From NCBI RefSeq assembly GCF_938039205.1, contig NZ_CALHVM010000059.1, forward strand, positions 62,001-126,000: 64,000 nt of DNA, read 5' to 3'. The stretch is from an uncultured Campylobacter sp. (GTDB lineage Bacteria; Campylobacterota; Campylobacteria; Campylobacterales; Campylobacteraceae). Each line of letters begins with the position of its first letter. Position 1 is the stretch's first letter. Positions 45,441 to 56,834 of this stretch are shown piece by piece. The position numbers and the translations under genes are program-made. The notes beneath the pieces are model-generated. The model ran no database searches and was not told the DNA's origin. It saw nothing but the letters and a program-made list of their open reading frames with translations.

Positions 45441-47540
45441 TTACTTCAGCCCTTTTTTAAGTTTCCTAACGAGAAATCTCGCCAAGTGAAGCTCGTCAAA
45501 AAGCGATTTTTCTATACAAAGCGGGCGGTCAAAAACGAGGTCGCAGATGAGCTCGGCGCCAAGCACGGCCGTACAAAGCCCACGCGAGCCGTGAGCGGTG
45601 CTAACGTAGACGTTTGGTACGTATTTTGGACGCGGATTAGACTTGCCCTTAGTCCAAAGCAGCGACTTGTAAGCATCTTTATAAAAATCCTCATCATAAA
45701 GCCGTCCGATGAGCGGAAAACGGTCGCCGCTATAGCTGCGGTAGCCGACTTTTGAGCCGACTATTCGGATATTTTGCGGTATTTGAGCCGCGATGTTTGA
45801 GTTATTTTTAGGCGCGGTCAAATTTGACGCACTATTCGTCTGTGCCGGGCCATCTGCGGTTTTAGCCGGCAAATCCATGCTTTTGCTTAAATTTACGCCG
45901 CCCTTGTTCACCTCCAAGCGATCCGTATTTTCAGCATCGCCGTCTGGGCCGATAGTCAAATTTAGCTCCCGCGCTCCGTTTAAATTTAGCCACTCGTTTT
46001 TTGCAAATTTGTCGCCTAAAAACTCTGCGACGTCGGCCAAATTTTTCTCGTCGTCGCTAGAACGCGGCTCGTCTAAAAAAAGATTTCTGTCGTAAGTCGC
46101 ACCGATCACCTGCACGCCTTGGGCAGGCGGACAAACATAGCCTTTGGCGCTAAAAGGCGTAGACGTCAAAATGGCGGGCGCGATATGCGTGACCTGGCCG
46201 CGCACGGAGCTAAGCCTGATGTCGTAGTCCGCAAAAAGTTCCATACTCTCGCTACCGATAGCAAGCACGAGCACGTCGGCGTCGATGCTTTGCCCATCCT
46301 TAAAATGAGCCCTAACCGCGCCGCCCTCAAGCGTCTCAAAGCCCGCAAATTCGCAGTTTAAAAGCGTTTTTATACCCGCGCTTGCCGCCTTGCACATCTT
46401 TCTAGGGCGAGCTTTTGCGCCGCTAAATATAAACGCGCTAGCATAGGGCTCGTTATCAAATTTTAGCTCAAAAACGCCGTTGTTCGCGTCAAATTCGCGC
46501 CACTCGTAAAAGCGCTCTAGCGTCTTTTGCTCGTATGCGTAGTCCGTCGCGCCGCAAAACTCTATCTCCCGGGCGCCGAGGTTTTGGCCGTAAAAGCGCG
46601 CTGCCTGCAAAAAGGCGTTCATATGCATGCGGCCTAAATTTACGGTTGGTTTCGTGATAAGCGGCATCAAAATCCCGCAGTGATTTCCAGAGCCGTTTAG
46701 CGCGATGTCGCCGCGCTTTTCGGCGATCGTGACCTTTAAACCTTGCTCGCGCAACTTAAACGCGCAAACGCAGCCAGCCACGCCGCCGCCGATCACTAGC
46801 GCCGTCTTTGGAACGATCCTGGCGGCGGGATCAAATCTGCTAAACCAAATTTCATTCTCAGCTTGCCGCTCGCCGGTAAATTTAGCGCGCAACATCTCTC
46901 GCTTTTTGCCGTAGCCTTTTAGTAAATTTACCTCAAAGCCGCTATTTTGCAGGGCTCTTTTTAACGCGCCCGAGGCCGAATACGTACAAACGCTAGCGCC
47001 CAAAGCGCATAAATTTGCGATTTTAGCGCAAACCAGCTCGCTCCACATCGCTTCGTTTTTAGCGGGAGCAAAGCCATCCATAAAAACGGCGTCCGCATTA
47101 AAACTAAGCTCGTCCAAAACCTCGGCCACGTCGCCAAAGCACAGCGTAAGCGTGACGTTTGGAGCTAAATTTAATCTATGAAATCCGCGAATAGGAGGCG
47201 GGTAGGCCTCCAAAAGCTCGCCCGAAACGTTCGCTAGCTCGCTAAAATTCGCGTAAATTTTAGCCAGATCATTTTTGGAGATCGGCGTTTTTTCGATACT
47301 GACGAAATTTAAAAATTTATCCGTATTTTTAAATCTTTTAAAAGCGCAGAGGAAATTTAACCCTGCGCCAAATCCCGTCTCAAGCACGTTGAATTCGCTC
47401 TTTTTGTTCCAAATTTCGTCAAAAACGGAGTTAAAAACATACTCGCTCTGGCCGATAGGGTCGTCTGCGTTAAAGTAAATGTCGTCAAATTCGGGGCTAA
47501 ACGGGATGCCGCCATTTAAAACGACTCGCGCGCTTTTCAT
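45441..47540 (-). CDS. mnmC: Bifunctional tRNA mnm5s2U modification protein MnmC
   Basis: The N-terminal methyltransferase domain (MnmD part, LETGFGAGLNFLCAF and VFMDGFAPAKNEAMWSE) is followed at about residue 245 by the FAD-dependent oxidase (ALVIGGGVAGCVCAFKLREQ). It ends with STAHGSRGLCTAVLGAELI. Together they finish mnm5s2U34 in wobble uridines. The protein is longer than usual at 699 residues, partly because of an insert at about residues 528-583. That insert is rich in Asn, Ala, Ser and Lys (NKGGVNLSKSMDLPAKTADG). It overlaps amiA by 4 nt. Confidence 0.93.
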   Translation of the reverse strand: MKSARVVLNGGIPFSPEFDDIYFNADDPIGQSEYVFNSVFDEIWNKKSEFNVLETGFGAGLNFLCAFKRFKNTDKFLNFVSIEKTPISKNDLAKIYANFSELANVSGELLEAYPPPIRGFHRLNLAPNVTLTLCFGDVAEVLDELSFNADAVFMDGFAPAKNEAMWSELVCAKIANLCALGASVCTYSASGALKRALQNSGFEVNLLKGYGKKREMLRAKFTGERQAENEIWFSRFDPAARIVPKTALVIGGGVAGCVCAFKLREQGLKVTIAEKRGDIALNGSGNHCGILMPLITKPTVNLGRMHMNAFLQAARFYGQNLGAREIEFCGATDYAYEQKTLERFYEWREFDANNGVFELKFDNEPYASAFIFSGAKARPRKMCKAASAGIKTLLNCEFAGFETLEGGAVRAHFKDGQSIDADVLVLAIGSESMELFADYDIRLSSVRGQVTHIAPAILTSTPFSAKGYVCPPAQGVQVIGATYDRNLFLDEPRSSDDEKNLADVAEFLGDKFAKNEWLNLNGARELNLTIGPDGDAENTDRLEVNKGGVNLSKSMDLPAKTADGPAQTNSASNLTAPKNNSNIAAQIPQNIRIVGSKVGYRSYSGDRFPLIGRLYDEDFYKDAYKSLLWTKGKSNPRPKYVPNVYVSTAHGSRGLCTAVLGAELICDLVFDRPLCIEKSLFDELHLARFLVRKLKKGLK

Positions 47541-49258
47541 TGCTGGTTTGAAAAATAGACGTCAATGCCGTCCGCGAGCCCCTTGGCTAGGGCATCTTGG
47601 TATTTTGAGTTATTTATGAGATCGCCTTCGCTAGGGTGAGTGATGTAGCCGACCTCAAGCAGCACCGCAGGCATCAGTGCGCCCACTAGCACCCAAAAAG
47701 GCGCCTCGCGAACGCCGCCGTCGGAAGCCTTTGAACTAACTGATTTTGCTCGCGCTAAAACTTCGCGCTGAACGTCGATGGCGAGCTTGTTTGAGGCGAT
47801 GATTTTCTCGCGGTTAAGGAAATTTAAAAATGTCTGCTTAGAAAAATAGTTCATCTCCTCGATGTCGGATTTGTTTTCCAGGGCAGCGGCGTTTTTGCTA
47901 CGCTCGGAACGAGCCGGCGAGAGGAAAAACGTCTCTATGCCGCGCATAGTCGCCGCCTTGGTTTTGCTCGGCGCGGCGTTTGCGTGGATGGAGATAAAGA
48001 GGTCAGCAGCTTTGTCGTTGGCGTATTTCGTGCGGTCGCGAAGGTTGATAAATTTATCCTTGCTACGCGTGTAATAAACCTTATAGCCGCGCTCTTGCAG
48101 CTCCTTGCCCGCCTTTTGCGCGATGCTTAGCACGATGTTTTTCTCTTTTAGAGAGCCGTTTATAGCCCCCGGATCGTCGCCGCCGTGCCCTGCGTCAAGG
48201 ACGACAACCTTGCCTTTAGCGCTTGTGGTTTTTTTAGTGGCCGCCGTTTTTACCGGTGCTAACACGATTTCTTGCTCATCCTTTTCGGTGGTGCTTTGGG
48301 TTTTTTTAGCATCCGTCTTGGTCTGCGCGGCAACTTTTTCTTGCTTTTGCTGAGCGAGCTTTTGATTTTGAGCTTGGTGTTGAGTTGCTTTTTGCTGTTG
48401 TATTTGAGTTATTTCAGATTTCGAATTTGCAGCGATTTTGGGGAGCTCTTGCTTGATAGACGGTTGATGATTTTTTTGTTTACTGTTTTGACTCGTTAAA
48501 TTTTGGCTTTGCGTGGGCTTAGCCTTTGAGAAAATTAAAGACTGATTATCGACTCTAAGTTTTAAATTTGGCTCGAATTGACTTACGAATACCACCCTAA
48601 CGATTTTTTCGTCAAACTGACTTATGCGGATCTCGTCCACCAAGTAGTTCTTAAATCTTTGCAGTTTTCCGCCGCTCCAAATTCCTTTAAATTCATAAAT
48701 CGTTTTATAAGAACCTTTTTGATTAAGGTCGGTTTTTTTAATATCATTGCCGTTTAGCTGGCGGTTAAATTTTAGCTCGAAATTTCCGTCGTTGTCCAAA
48801 GCTTCTAGAAGCTGCAAAGTTTGATTTTTGACGGTTTTAGTATTTTGAACGGCCAACGGAGCGGAGGAAAGCTGACTTAGCTTTACTTCTTTTTGCTTTG
48901 GCTCTTGTTTTTGTTGTTCTTTTTTGACCTGCTTTATTTCTTGTTTTGGTTTTTCTTCGCTTGGCTTTGCAGACTGCGGTATGCTCGCGAGCTCTTTTTC
49001 ATACGGTTTGGTATCTAGCCCTAGGGCTTTTGAGCTTTTTATTAGTCTAGTTAGGCTTTGGACTCTTAAATTTACGTTATTTTCCATTATGGATTTTACG
49101 TAAAGAGTCCTTAGCTCTTGATGCATTGCGATCTTTTCTTTATTGGCTGCGCTATCAAAATTTTTATCGAATTTATCTAAACTCGATAAAGCGCTTGCGC
49201 AAACCGCGCTATTCAAAAAAAATAGAAGTATTAAAAATAATTTAACTATCTTCGCCAT
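47537..49258 (-). CDS. amiA: N-acetylmuramoyl-L-alanine amidase AmiA
   Basis: This periplasmic zinc amidase splits septal peptidoglycan. The signal peptide (KLFLILLFFLNSAVCASA) is followed by a Lys/Gln-rich region, an AMIN-like beta domain (about residues 150-245), a Gln/Lys-rich linker and the amidase_3 domain (about 345-570). Zinc ligands are visible: DAGHGGDDPGA, ISIHANAAPS and the catalytic LLEVGYITHPSE. A block containing EEMNYFSKQTFLNFL may be the autoinhibitory helix that EnvC-type activators displace (inference). It overlaps the nitronate monooxygenase gene by 17 nt. Confidence 0.93.
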   Translation of the reverse strand: MAKIVKLFLILLFFLNSAVCASALSSLDKFDKNFDSAANKEKIAMHQELRTLYVKSIMENNVNLRVQSLTRLIKSSKALGLDTKPYEKELASIPQSAKPSEEKPKQEIKQVKKEQQKQEPKQKEVKLSQLSSAPLAVQNTKTVKNQTLQLLEALDNDGNFELKFNRQLNGNDIKKTDLNQKGSYKTIYEFKGIWSGGKLQRFKNYLVDEIRISQFDEKIVRVVFVSQFEPNLKLRVDNQSLIFSKAKPTQSQNLTSQNSKQKNHQPSIKQELPKIAANSKSEITQIQQQKATQHQAQNQKLAQQKQEKVAAQTKTDAKKTQSTTEKDEQEIVLAPVKTAATKKTTSAKGKVVVLDAGHGGDDPGAINGSLKEKNIVLSIAQKAGKELQERGYKVYYTRSKDKFINLRDRTKYANDKAADLFISIHANAAPSKTKAATMRGIETFFLSPARSERSKNAAALENKSDIEEMNYFSKQTFLNFLNREKIIASNKLAIDVQREVLARAKSVSSKASDGGVREAPFWVLVGALMPAVLLEVGYITHPSEGDLINNSKYQDALAKGLADGIDVYFSNQQ

Positions 49259-50333
49259 TTATCAGTTTTTCAAATAGTTCTTTCACGCTTATTATCTCGT
49301 TCAGCCTGTAGCCGTTTGCGCCCGTGAAAAACAGCCCCGTCTCCTTGCGCCCCTCAAATGCGTCGTAGAGGCGATCCGCGATGCAGTATCCTACCTCTTT
49401 AGCCTCTTTGCCGCGCTGACACGGGCTTACGCAGTTGCTTACGCAGCTGATTTTGGGCCCTTGGCGTTTATCGACTAGATTTATTAAATTTGTCCTGACG
49501 CCGCGCGCTGGGTAGCCTACGGGGCTTTTGATTAGCTCGATGTCCTCTTTTTTAGCCGCAAGGAGTACCTGCTTAAACTCTTCGCTAGCGTCGCACTCGT
49601 GCGTACCGATAAAGCGAGTGCCCATCTGCACGCCGTTTGCGCCAAGCGAAATAGCCCTATCGATGTCGTTTTTATCCCAGATGCCGCCCGCGGCAAATAG
49701 CGGAAAATCGCCCCACTGCTTTATCTCTTCGCTAACTGGCGTTATCAAATTTTCCAGGCTGTACGCGGGATCGATACACTGCTCGTAGGTAAATCCCTGG
49801 TGCCCGCCGCTAAGAGGCCCCTCGAGCACCACCGCGTCTGGAAGCCTACCGTAGCGCCCCTGCCAACGTTTGCAGATGATTTTTAGCGCCTTTGCCGAGG
49901 ACACGATAGGCACCAAAGCCACGTCCGGGTAATCTACGGTAAATTCAGGCAGATTCGTAGGTAGCCCCGCGCCCGTGATGATCACGTTTATGCCGTGGTC
50001 GCAGGCGTCTTTTACGATGCGTTCGTAGTCGTTGCTTGCGTATAGGATATTTACCCCAAGAGGCCTGTCGCCGCAAATTTTACGCGCGTTATCAATGACG
50101 GCTTTTAGCCCCTCTCGCGAGTAGAAATTTCCGCTGCCGTACGGCTTGGCGTTTAGCTCTTTGGTGATGTATTTTCGTCCTTCGTAGTAGCCCGTTCCTA
50201 CCGAGCTTATGACGCCTAGGCCACCTTCTAGGCTGACGTTTCCGGCGAGTCTATCCCAACTGATACCAAGCCCCATTCCGCCTTGGATTATCGGGTATTT
50301 TATATCGTATTTTCCGATTTTTACGGGTTGCAT
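49242..50333 (-). CDS. Nitronate monooxygenase family (2-nitropropane dioxygenase-like)
   Basis: This 363-residue TIM-barrel FMN protein has the N-terminal signature YPIIQGGMGLGISWDRLA. It also has GPLSGGHQGFTYEQC with the catalytic-type His, and FAAGGIWDKNDIDRAISLGA followed by VQMGTRFIGTHECD. These belong to the NPD/FabK superfamily. A Cys-rich segment CVSNCVSPCQRGKE near residue 300 may bind a metal. The start shares one base with the tyrS stop (TGATG). Confidence 0.88.
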   Translation of the reverse strand: MQPVKIGKYDIKYPIIQGGMGLGISWDRLAGNVSLEGGLGVISSVGTGYYEGRKYITKELNAKPYGSGNFYSREGLKAVIDNARKICGDRPLGVNILYASNDYERIVKDACDHGINVIITGAGLPTNLPEFTVDYPDVALVPIVSSAKALKIICKRWQGRYGRLPDAVVLEGPLSGGHQGFTYEQCIDPAYSLENLITPVSEEIKQWGDFPLFAAGGIWDKNDIDRAISLGANGVQMGTRFIGTHECDASEEFKQVLLAAKKEDIELIKSPVGYPARGVRTNLINLVDKRQGPKISCVSNCVSPCQRGKEAKEVGYCIADRLYDAFEGRKETGLFFTGANGYRLNEIISVKELFEKLINGEDS

Positions 50334-51541
50334 CAGGTTACCTTTAGTTTTGCAAATTTACGCTTGCCGACCTGCAAGACGTATTCGCCAGCGCCCAGCT
50401 TTAGCTGCTCGTCGGCAATCTTTTCTTGATTTAGACTGACGGCGTTTGCCGCGATGTCTCGGCGCGCCTGAGAGCTGCTAGCGCATAGTCCGCAGTGAGT
50501 GAGCGCCTGCACGATCCAAACAGGAGCCGAGAGCTCAAACTCGTCCATCTCGGTCGGGATCAAATTTTGCGAGTGCACGCGGTCAAATTCAGCCTTCGCC
50601 TCTTTTGCCGCCGCTTCGCCATTATATCTAGCCGTGATTTCTAGCGCGAGAGCCTCTTTTACGGCTTTTGGGTGAGCTTTGCCGCTAGCTACGTCTGCTT
50701 TTAAATTTGCGATTTCTTCCGTGCTTTTTTCGCTTAGAAGCTCGTACCAGCGCCACATCAGCTCGTCGCTCACGCTCAAAACTTTAGCAAACATATCGTT
50801 TGGCTCGTCGGTCACGCCGATGTAGTTGCCTAAGCTCTTACTCATTTTATTTACGCCGTCAAGCCCCTCTAAAAGCGGCATCATTATGACGGCTTGTTCC
50901 TTGCCGACGTTGTAAACTCGCTGCAAGGTTCGCCCCATTAAAAGGTTAAATTTCTGATCCGTACCGCCCATCTCGATATCACATTTCATCGCGACGCTGT
51001 CGTAGCCCTGAAGGAGCGGATATAAAAATTCGCTAATCGAGATCGAGGCGCCGCTTTTATATCTTTTTTCGAAATCATCGCGCTCAAGCATCCTAGCCAC
51101 CGCAAAGGTGCTAGTTAGCTCCACGATGCCCGCGGCTCCCAGCTCGTTTAGCCACTTGGAGTTAAACATTATCTTAGTTTTTTGCGGGTCTAGGATTTTA
51201 AAAACCTGCTCCTCGTAGGTTTTAGCATTTGCCGCCACGGTCTCGCGGTCTAGCTTTTTTCGCGTCTGACTTTTGCCGCTTGGATCGCCGATTTGCCCCG
51301 TGAAATCGCCTATCAAAAACTGCACTATCGCTCCGTGCTTTTGCAAAAGAGCCATCTTTTGAAGTACGACGGTGTGGCCCAGGTGTAGATCCGGAGCCGT
51401 CGGGTCAAAGCCTGCCTTAACGTAGAAATTTTCGCCCTTTTCATAGTAGTTTTTTACTAAATTTTCGACGCGCTCCTCGTCTATCATCTCGGCGACGCCC
51501 TTTTTTATATCGCTCATTATTTTGCTCAAATTTTCGCCCAT
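50333..51541 (-). CDS. tyrS: Tyrosyl-tRNA synthetase
   Basis: This class I synthetase charges tRNA-Tyr. The HIGH-type motif is [16 protein letters not shown] and the KMSKS loop is [17 protein letters not shown]-terminal S4 RNA-binding domain ([20 protein letters not shown]) completes 402 residues, the TyrZ-like long form. It lies 17 nt after spoT. The first Met residues are closely spaced, so the start could be a few codons downstream. Confidence 0.95.
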   Translation of the reverse strand: MGENLSKIMSDIKKGVAEMIDEERVENLVKNYYEKGENFYVKAGFDPTAPDLHLGHTVVLQKMALLQKHGAIVQFLIGDFTGQIGDPSGKSQTRKKLDRETVAANAKTYEEQVFKILDPQKTKIMFNSKWLNELGAAGIVELTSTFAVARMLERDDFEKRYKSGASISISEFLYPLLQGYDSVAMKCDIEMGGTDQKFNLLMGRTLQRVYNVGKEQAVIMMPLLEGLDGVNKMSKSLGNYIGVTDEPNDMFAKVLSVSDELMWRWYELLSEKSTEEIANLKADVASGKAHPKAVKEALALEITARYNGEAAAKEAKAEFDRVHSQNLIPTEMDEFELSAPVWIVQALTHCGLCASSSQARRDIAANAVSLNQEKIADEQLKLGAGEYVLQVGKRKFAKLKVT

Positions 51542-51558
51542 ATTCTCTCCTAAATTTA

Positions 51559-53757
51559 TTAATGTCCGTATGCGTCGTCAAGCGACACGAAGTCGATGAT
51601 CTTGTAGCGATCTCTTAGTCGCTCCTTTATCTCGTTCACGTTCAAATTTTCGCCAAGCTCGATCGTCAGCTCGAAAAAGTCCGCCGTTGCCTCTCTAGTT
51701 TCGGTGAGGCTGATAGTTACGAGATCAATCTGCATTTTCGCCATATACGTCAAAAACTCCGCAAGCGACCCGCGTCTGTTTTCTAGGCTTAATATGATCT
51801 TAAATCTATGAGGAGCGACTCGCGTCCATTTGACGAAAATCATCTCGTTTTTTTCTTCGGCTAGCTTCATAAACCGCTCGCAAAGCTTGTGGTGGACTGT
51901 GACGTGGTGATAGTTTCTAAATCCCACGATATCGTCGCCGCGCTTTGGATTACAGCAATAATCAAACTCAATGCTGTTTATCTTGTGGTTCGAGTAAATC
52001 ACGATGTTTTCAAATTTTTGCTTTTTGACGTTATATTTGTCAGTCATCGCGATAGCAAACGGACGGTCTCTTTTTACGTATTTTTTTAGCGCATTTACCA
52101 CGTCTTGTAAGTAAACCGAGTCAAAGGCGGCTCTAAAAATTTTCTTGGTCAAATTTTCAGTCTCTAGCCACTGCTCGATGGTTATTGAAGGTACTGCAAA
52201 GATGCCGCTTAAAATTTCGATCGCGACCATGTTGTTTATATCTCTTATCTTTTGCTTGCAGTACGAGCGGATCGTGGCTCTAGCTTTGCCCGTTTTTACG
52301 CTACCCAGCCACGAACAGCGGTATTTTGGCTCATCTCCCGTCACGATGCTAACGATATCGCCGTTTTTTAGCTCCGTTAGTAGCGGCACGCGCACGCGGT
52401 TTACGTAGGCTTCTTTAGCGTGCAAGCCTACGTGCGTGTGTATCTCGTAAGCGTAGTCAAGTGCCGTAGCGCCGCGCGGAAGCGTGAATATATCGCCCTT
52501 TGGCGAATAAACCGCGACGTCCTCGACGTAGAGGCTATCTTTTGCGTATTCGTAGAGCTCCTCGGGGTTTTCGCTCGCCTCCTCCATGCCGTTTTCTATA
52601 CCGCTGATGTCGCTTAGCCAGTCAAGTTTTGGATTTAAAAAGCCGCCGCTTTTATATTTCCAGTGTGCTGCGACGCCGTACTCTGCGGTTTTATGCATAT
52701 CAAAGGTGCGAATTTGAACCTCAAAGATGCTTTTGTTGTCAAATATCGTAGTGTGTATCGTTTGGTAGCCGTTTTGCTTCGGAAGCGCGACGTAGTCTTT
52801 GAAGCGCGAGATTAGAGGGTTAAAATTTATATGTAAATTTCCAAGCACCAAATAGCAATCCTGCGGCTCTTTAACCAGTACGCGCGCAGCTAGCAAGTCT
52901 AGCACCTCCTCGATCGAGATGCCTTTTCGCTGCATTTTTAAGTAAATTGAGTAGTGATGTTTGATGCGCTTTTGTATCTCAAAGTCGTTTTCGCTAAAGC
53001 CGTTTTTAAGTAAAATTTGAAAAATTTTGTCGGTAAACGCGTTTAGCTTTAGCACAAGCTGCTGTTTGTGCTCGGTTAGGTAGTCGTCGATTTTTTTGTA
53101 CTCTTCTGGCAAAGCATACTTAAAGCTAAGATCCTCAAGCACGTTTTTAATCGACGAAATACCTAGCCTATGCGCGATCGGAGCATAAACCATCAGAGTC
53201 TCTTCAGCGATTCGCTTTTGCTTTTCAGGACGCAAAGCTTGCAGAGTGAGCATGTTGTGCAGCCTATCACAAAGCTTTACCACGAGCACTCTCACGTCCT
53301 CGATAGAGATGAGCAACATCTTGCGAAATGTCATCGCAGACGCTGCCAAACGCTCGTTTGACTCCGAGCTTGCGAGCTTGTCTTCTCTGATGGCCACGAT
53401 TTTAGTTAGCCCCTCGACCAGCTTTGCGACCTCTTCGCCAAAGTCCTCTCGCACGCTCTCTATGGATTTATCCGTATCCTCGACCACATCGTGAAGCAAG
53501 GCGGCGATAATCATATCCTCATCTCCGCCCATGTGCGCCACGATGCAGGACACTAGGATAGGGTGTATAGCATACGGTTCGCCGCTTTTTCTAAACTGCC
53601 CTGCATGCGAGATGACGCAGCACTCGATCGCGCGCTCTAAATTCGGCGTAAAATTTATCAGCTCGCTAAGTAGCTGTCTCGCCTGAGCGACGTCCTTGCA
53701 AGCGGTTATATCGTCGATTAATTGTTCTAGTAAAAATCCGCTACTTAGCTGCTTCAA
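51559..53757 (-). CDS. spoT: Bifunctional (p)ppGpp synthetase/hydrolase
   Basis: This is the sole Rel/Spo-type enzyme expected in Campylobacter. The HD hydrolase domain has [17 protein letters not shown], and the synthetase domain has [24 protein letters not shown] domain ([20 protein letters not shown]) and a C-terminal ACT domain ([20 protein letters not shown]) follow. The 732 residues are full length. The start overlaps rpoZ by 17 nt, an arrangement also classical in E. coli. Confidence 0.95.
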   Translation of the reverse strand: MKQLSSGFLLEQLIDDITACKDVAQARQLLSELINFTPNLERAIECCVISHAGQFRKSGEPYAIHPILVSCIVAHMGGDEDMIIAALLHDVVEDTDKSIESVREDFGEEVAKLVEGLTKIVAIREDKLASSESNERLAASAMTFRKMLLISIEDVRVLVVKLCDRLHNMLTLQALRPEKQKRIAEETLMVYAPIAHRLGISSIKNVLEDLSFKYALPEEYKKIDDYLTEHKQQLVLKLNAFTDKIFQILLKNGFSENDFEIQKRIKHHYSIYLKMQRKGISIEEVLDLLAARVLVKEPQDCYLVLGNLHINFNPLISRFKDYVALPKQNGYQTIHTTIFDNKSIFEVQIRTFDMHKTAEYGVAAHWKYKSGGFLNPKLDWLSDISGIENGMEEASENPEELYEYAKDSLYVEDVAVYSPKGDIFTLPRGATALDYAYEIHTHVGLHAKEAYVNRVRVPLLTELKNGDIVSIVTGDEPKYRCSWLGSVKTGKARATIRSYCKQKIRDINNMVAIEILSGIFAVPSITIEQWLETENLTKKIFRAAFDSVYLQDVVNALKKYVKRDRPFAIAMTDKYNVKKQKFENIVIYSNHKINSIEFDYCCNPKRGDDIVGFRNYHHVTVHHKLCERFMKLAEEKNEMIFVKWTRVAPHRFKIILSLENRRGSLAEFLTYMAKMQIDLVTISLTETREATADFFELTIELGENLNVNEIKERLRDRYKIIDFVSLDDAYGH

Positions 53758-53959
53758 CTATGCCCTCTAAAGCTATCTTGCCCTCGGCTATCTCGCGTAG
53801 GGCGATATCGGCAAATTTCATCTTAGTAACGTCGATATCAAGCAAGCTTTTTGCTCCGCCGGCTAGCGCCTCGGCTCTTTTAGCTACGACTAGAGCTAGC
53901 TTATATCTATCGTCTCCGACTAGTTTTAGAGCCTTTGCCGCTACTTCTTCAGATCTCAT
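53741..53959 (-). CDS. rpoZ: RNA polymerase omega subunit
   Basis: The 72-residue protein begins [20 protein letters not shown] and contains [16 protein letters not shown] and [14 protein letters not shown], the omega signature. Omega helps assemble beta-prime and, in many bacteria, forms a ppGpp site, which fits its coupling to spoT (17-nt overlap). Confidence 0.93.
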   Translation of the reverse strand: MRSEEVAAKALKLVGDDRYKLALVVAKRAEALAGGAKSLLDIDVTKMKFADIALREIAEGKIALEGIVEAAK

Positions 53960-53974
53960 TTATTCTCCTTAAAT

Positions 53975-54697
<723 letters not shown>

Positions 54698-54765
54698 TCA
54701 TCTCCTTAAATTTTCGGATTTTAGCTAAATTTGCTTTAAATTTTGCTAATCTCGGCGCGTAGGTG

Positions 54766-56016
54766 CTATTTTAGGCTGATTAGCTCGAGGGGGTCTATGT
54801 GGTAGTTTTTTTGCGTAACTTCAAAGGTTAGATCTCGTTGCACGCGTCCGATGACGTAGCCTTTTTGCACTTTTGCGCCCACTTTTACGGTAGGAGCTAT
54901 CTGGCTAAGGTGCGCGTAGATCGTGTGAATGCCGTTTGGATTTTCGATGATGACGACCTTATCTAGCATCGCCGTTTCTTTGGCAAAGACCACTTTACCG
55001 TTAAACACGCTTTTTACCTTTGCATCGGCCGAATTTGCGCTTAGCACAACCGATTCGTTAAAAATTTTGATGTTATAGATGGGGTCTACGTAGTTGCCGA
55101 ATTTTTGCTTGACCGTAAAGCCGTCAAGCGGTGCGATAGTCTTTTCGCCGCTGTATTTTTTAACAAGGCTAGTTTGGTAGCTTGAGCCAAACTGCTTCAC
55201 GTCGCCCTCAGACGCGCTTGCTGCGGCCTCGCCTTTTTTATCTTTCTTATTTTTTTGAGCTTTGGCTTCGGCTGCTTTTTGCGCGGCTAGAGCCTTTTTA
55301 GCCTCCTCGCTCTCCCTTTTTGCGACGATTTTTAGTTCTTCTAGCGTCTTTCTGATCTCGTCTTGTTGCGCTTGTAGGCGCGAGAGTTGCTTTTGATAAA
55401 TTTCCTTATCCCGCTTTAAATTTGCCAGCGTTTTCATCTGCTTATCCTGCAGGGAAACGAGCTCGGCTTGCTTAAATTTAAAGGTTTTTAAATTTGACTT
55501 TATACCGTCGATCTTGTCGTTTTGGGTTTTTATCAAATTTTGCGTGCTTTCGTACTGCTTGGCTAGCTCGTTAAAATCATCCTTTAGCACCGAGTTTAGC
55601 TTGCTTAAAATCTCAGTCGCGATGATACTATCCACGCCCTCCTCGTACTCTTTTGGCATTATGAGATCGAAAGAAAACTCGTCTGATATGATACGCACGA
55701 TACTTTTTTGGATATCTTTTTGATTTTGGGTTAAATTTTTATTTTGATTTACCAGCTCATCAAGCTCGTTGCCTGCGCTTTTAGCGCTATTTTCCAGCTG
55801 CGCTATTTGGACGATGAGCTCTTTCATCTTGTCGTCGGTTTGCTTAACGCTTTTTTCGCCGCCGAGTATGTCACCGGCCAGGTCGTCGAGCTTTTTGTTT
55901 AGCTGCTTTTCAAGCTCTTTTGAGGACTCGAGATAGGTCGTTTGATTTTTTATCTTTTCGCCCGTGCTTGCGTTTAAGCAAATCATGGCGGCCAGCAAAA
56001 CGTAAATTTTTCTCAT
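54766..56016 (-). CDS. EnvC-like murein hydrolase activator with degenerate LytM domain
   Basis: A signal peptide (VLLAAMICLNASTG) is followed by about 230 residues of coiled coil, then a Lys/Ala-rich region and a C-terminal LytM (M23) domain. In active M23 enzymes the zinc ligands are HxxxD and HxH. Here the first region reads DPIYNIKIFNES and the last reads RDLTFEVTQ, so those ligands are missing. YAHLSQIAP is kept. This is the EnvC pattern: a non-enzymatic activator of amidases that works with FtsEX. It overlaps ftsX by 4 nt. Confidence 0.88.
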   Translation of the reverse strand: MRKIYVLLAAMICLNASTGEKIKNQTTYLESSKELEKQLNKKLDDLAGDILGGEKSVKQTDDKMKELIVQIAQLENSAKSAGNELDELVNQNKNLTQNQKDIQKSIVRIISDEFSFDLIMPKEYEEGVDSIIATEILSKLNSVLKDDFNELAKQYESTQNLIKTQNDKIDGIKSNLKTFKFKQAELVSLQDKQMKTLANLKRDKEIYQKQLSRLQAQQDEIRKTLEELKIVAKRESEEAKKALAAQKAAEAKAQKNKKDKKGEAAASASEGDVKQFGSSYQTSLVKKYSGEKTIAPLDGFTVKQKFGNYVDPIYNIKIFNESVVLSANSADAKVKSVFNGKVVFAKETAMLDKVVIIENPNGIHTIYAHLSQIAPTVKVGAKVQKGYVIGRVQRDLTFEVTQKNYHIDPLELISLK

Positions 56017-56834
56017 ATCGCCGTTGCTTTTCTGGTTACGAGATAAGCGGCTAAAAAACTAATCACAAGCGAAACGCCTAGCAGTACTCCGCCCTCGTAA
56101 AACAGATCAATCGCCGGCAAATTGATATTTAGGTCGGTAGCGACTTCCTTAACGGGCTGCAAATCCGGCAAGATAATGTAAAAAACCGCCACCAAAACGG
56201 TCGCTATAAACGAATCAAACAACGCGTTTTTGTATAACGCGCCAGATTTTAGCCACGACGGAGCTCCCAGCAGCGTCATTATCTCGATGCGCTCCTTGTG
56301 CTCGTATAGCCAAATTCGCATCTGTTTTGCGATGAGCATAAGCCCGATTAACCCGATTAGCCCCGAAAATATCGCCGAAATATTTTTAATCAGCTGCATG
56401 ATTTTATAAATTTTATCATGCGTTTTTGAAAAGGTCTCAACCCTGCTTACGCCGTTAATCTTTGAAATTTTATCCTTTATCTCTTGCATATATTGGGTGC
56501 TTGGAAAGGCATTTAGCTTTAGCGAGTAAAATTTAGGCAACGCATTTTGCAAAACGGCGATATTTTTTGATGAAATATCTTTAGAGAGCTTCTCTAGTAC
56601 GGGCTTTGAACTAAGCGGTTCAAGAGATTCAAACGTATGAACGAGCGGCTTTACGTCGGTAGCGTTTAGCTCGTTTTGACTTACGATGATAATGTTATAG
56701 TCTTTGTTCATCACGGACTCGTACTCGTCCACCACTCGCCCGACTAGCAATATAAACTGAATGCCCACGAGTAACGCCATAAGTGGAATTATAGTGCTTA
56801 AGTGGTTTTTAAAGAATTTCATATAGGCGTCCAT
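56013..56834 (-). CDS. ftsX: Cell division protein FtsX
   Basis: This permease-like partner of FtsE has 273 residues. One N-terminal TM segment (LSTIIPLMALLVGIQFILLV) is followed by a periplasmic domain of about 120 residues. Three more TM segments (ISAIFSGLIGLIGLMLIA and later ones) follow. The periplasmic part would contact the EnvC-like coiled coil. The start overlaps ftsE by 26 nt; an alternative Met four residues later would shorten this to 14 nt. Confidence 0.9.
   Translation of the reverse strand: MDAYMKFFKNHLSTIIPLMALLVGIQFILLVGRVVDEYESVMNKDYNIIIVSQNELNATDVKPLVHTFESLEPLSSKPVLEKLSKDISSKNIAVLQNALPKFYSLKLNAFPSTQYMQEIKDKISKINGVSRVETFSKTHDKIYKIMQLIKNISAIFSGLIGLIGLMLIAKQMRIWLYEHKERIEIMTLLGAPSWLKSGALYKNALFDSFIATVLVAVFYIILPDLQPVKEVATDLNINLPAIDLFYEGGVLLGVSLVISFLAAYLVTRKATAI

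Noticed and set aside
45387..45755. Plus-strand open frame over the mnmC 3' end
   Set aside because: It is the shadow of mnmC, without family features or RBS.
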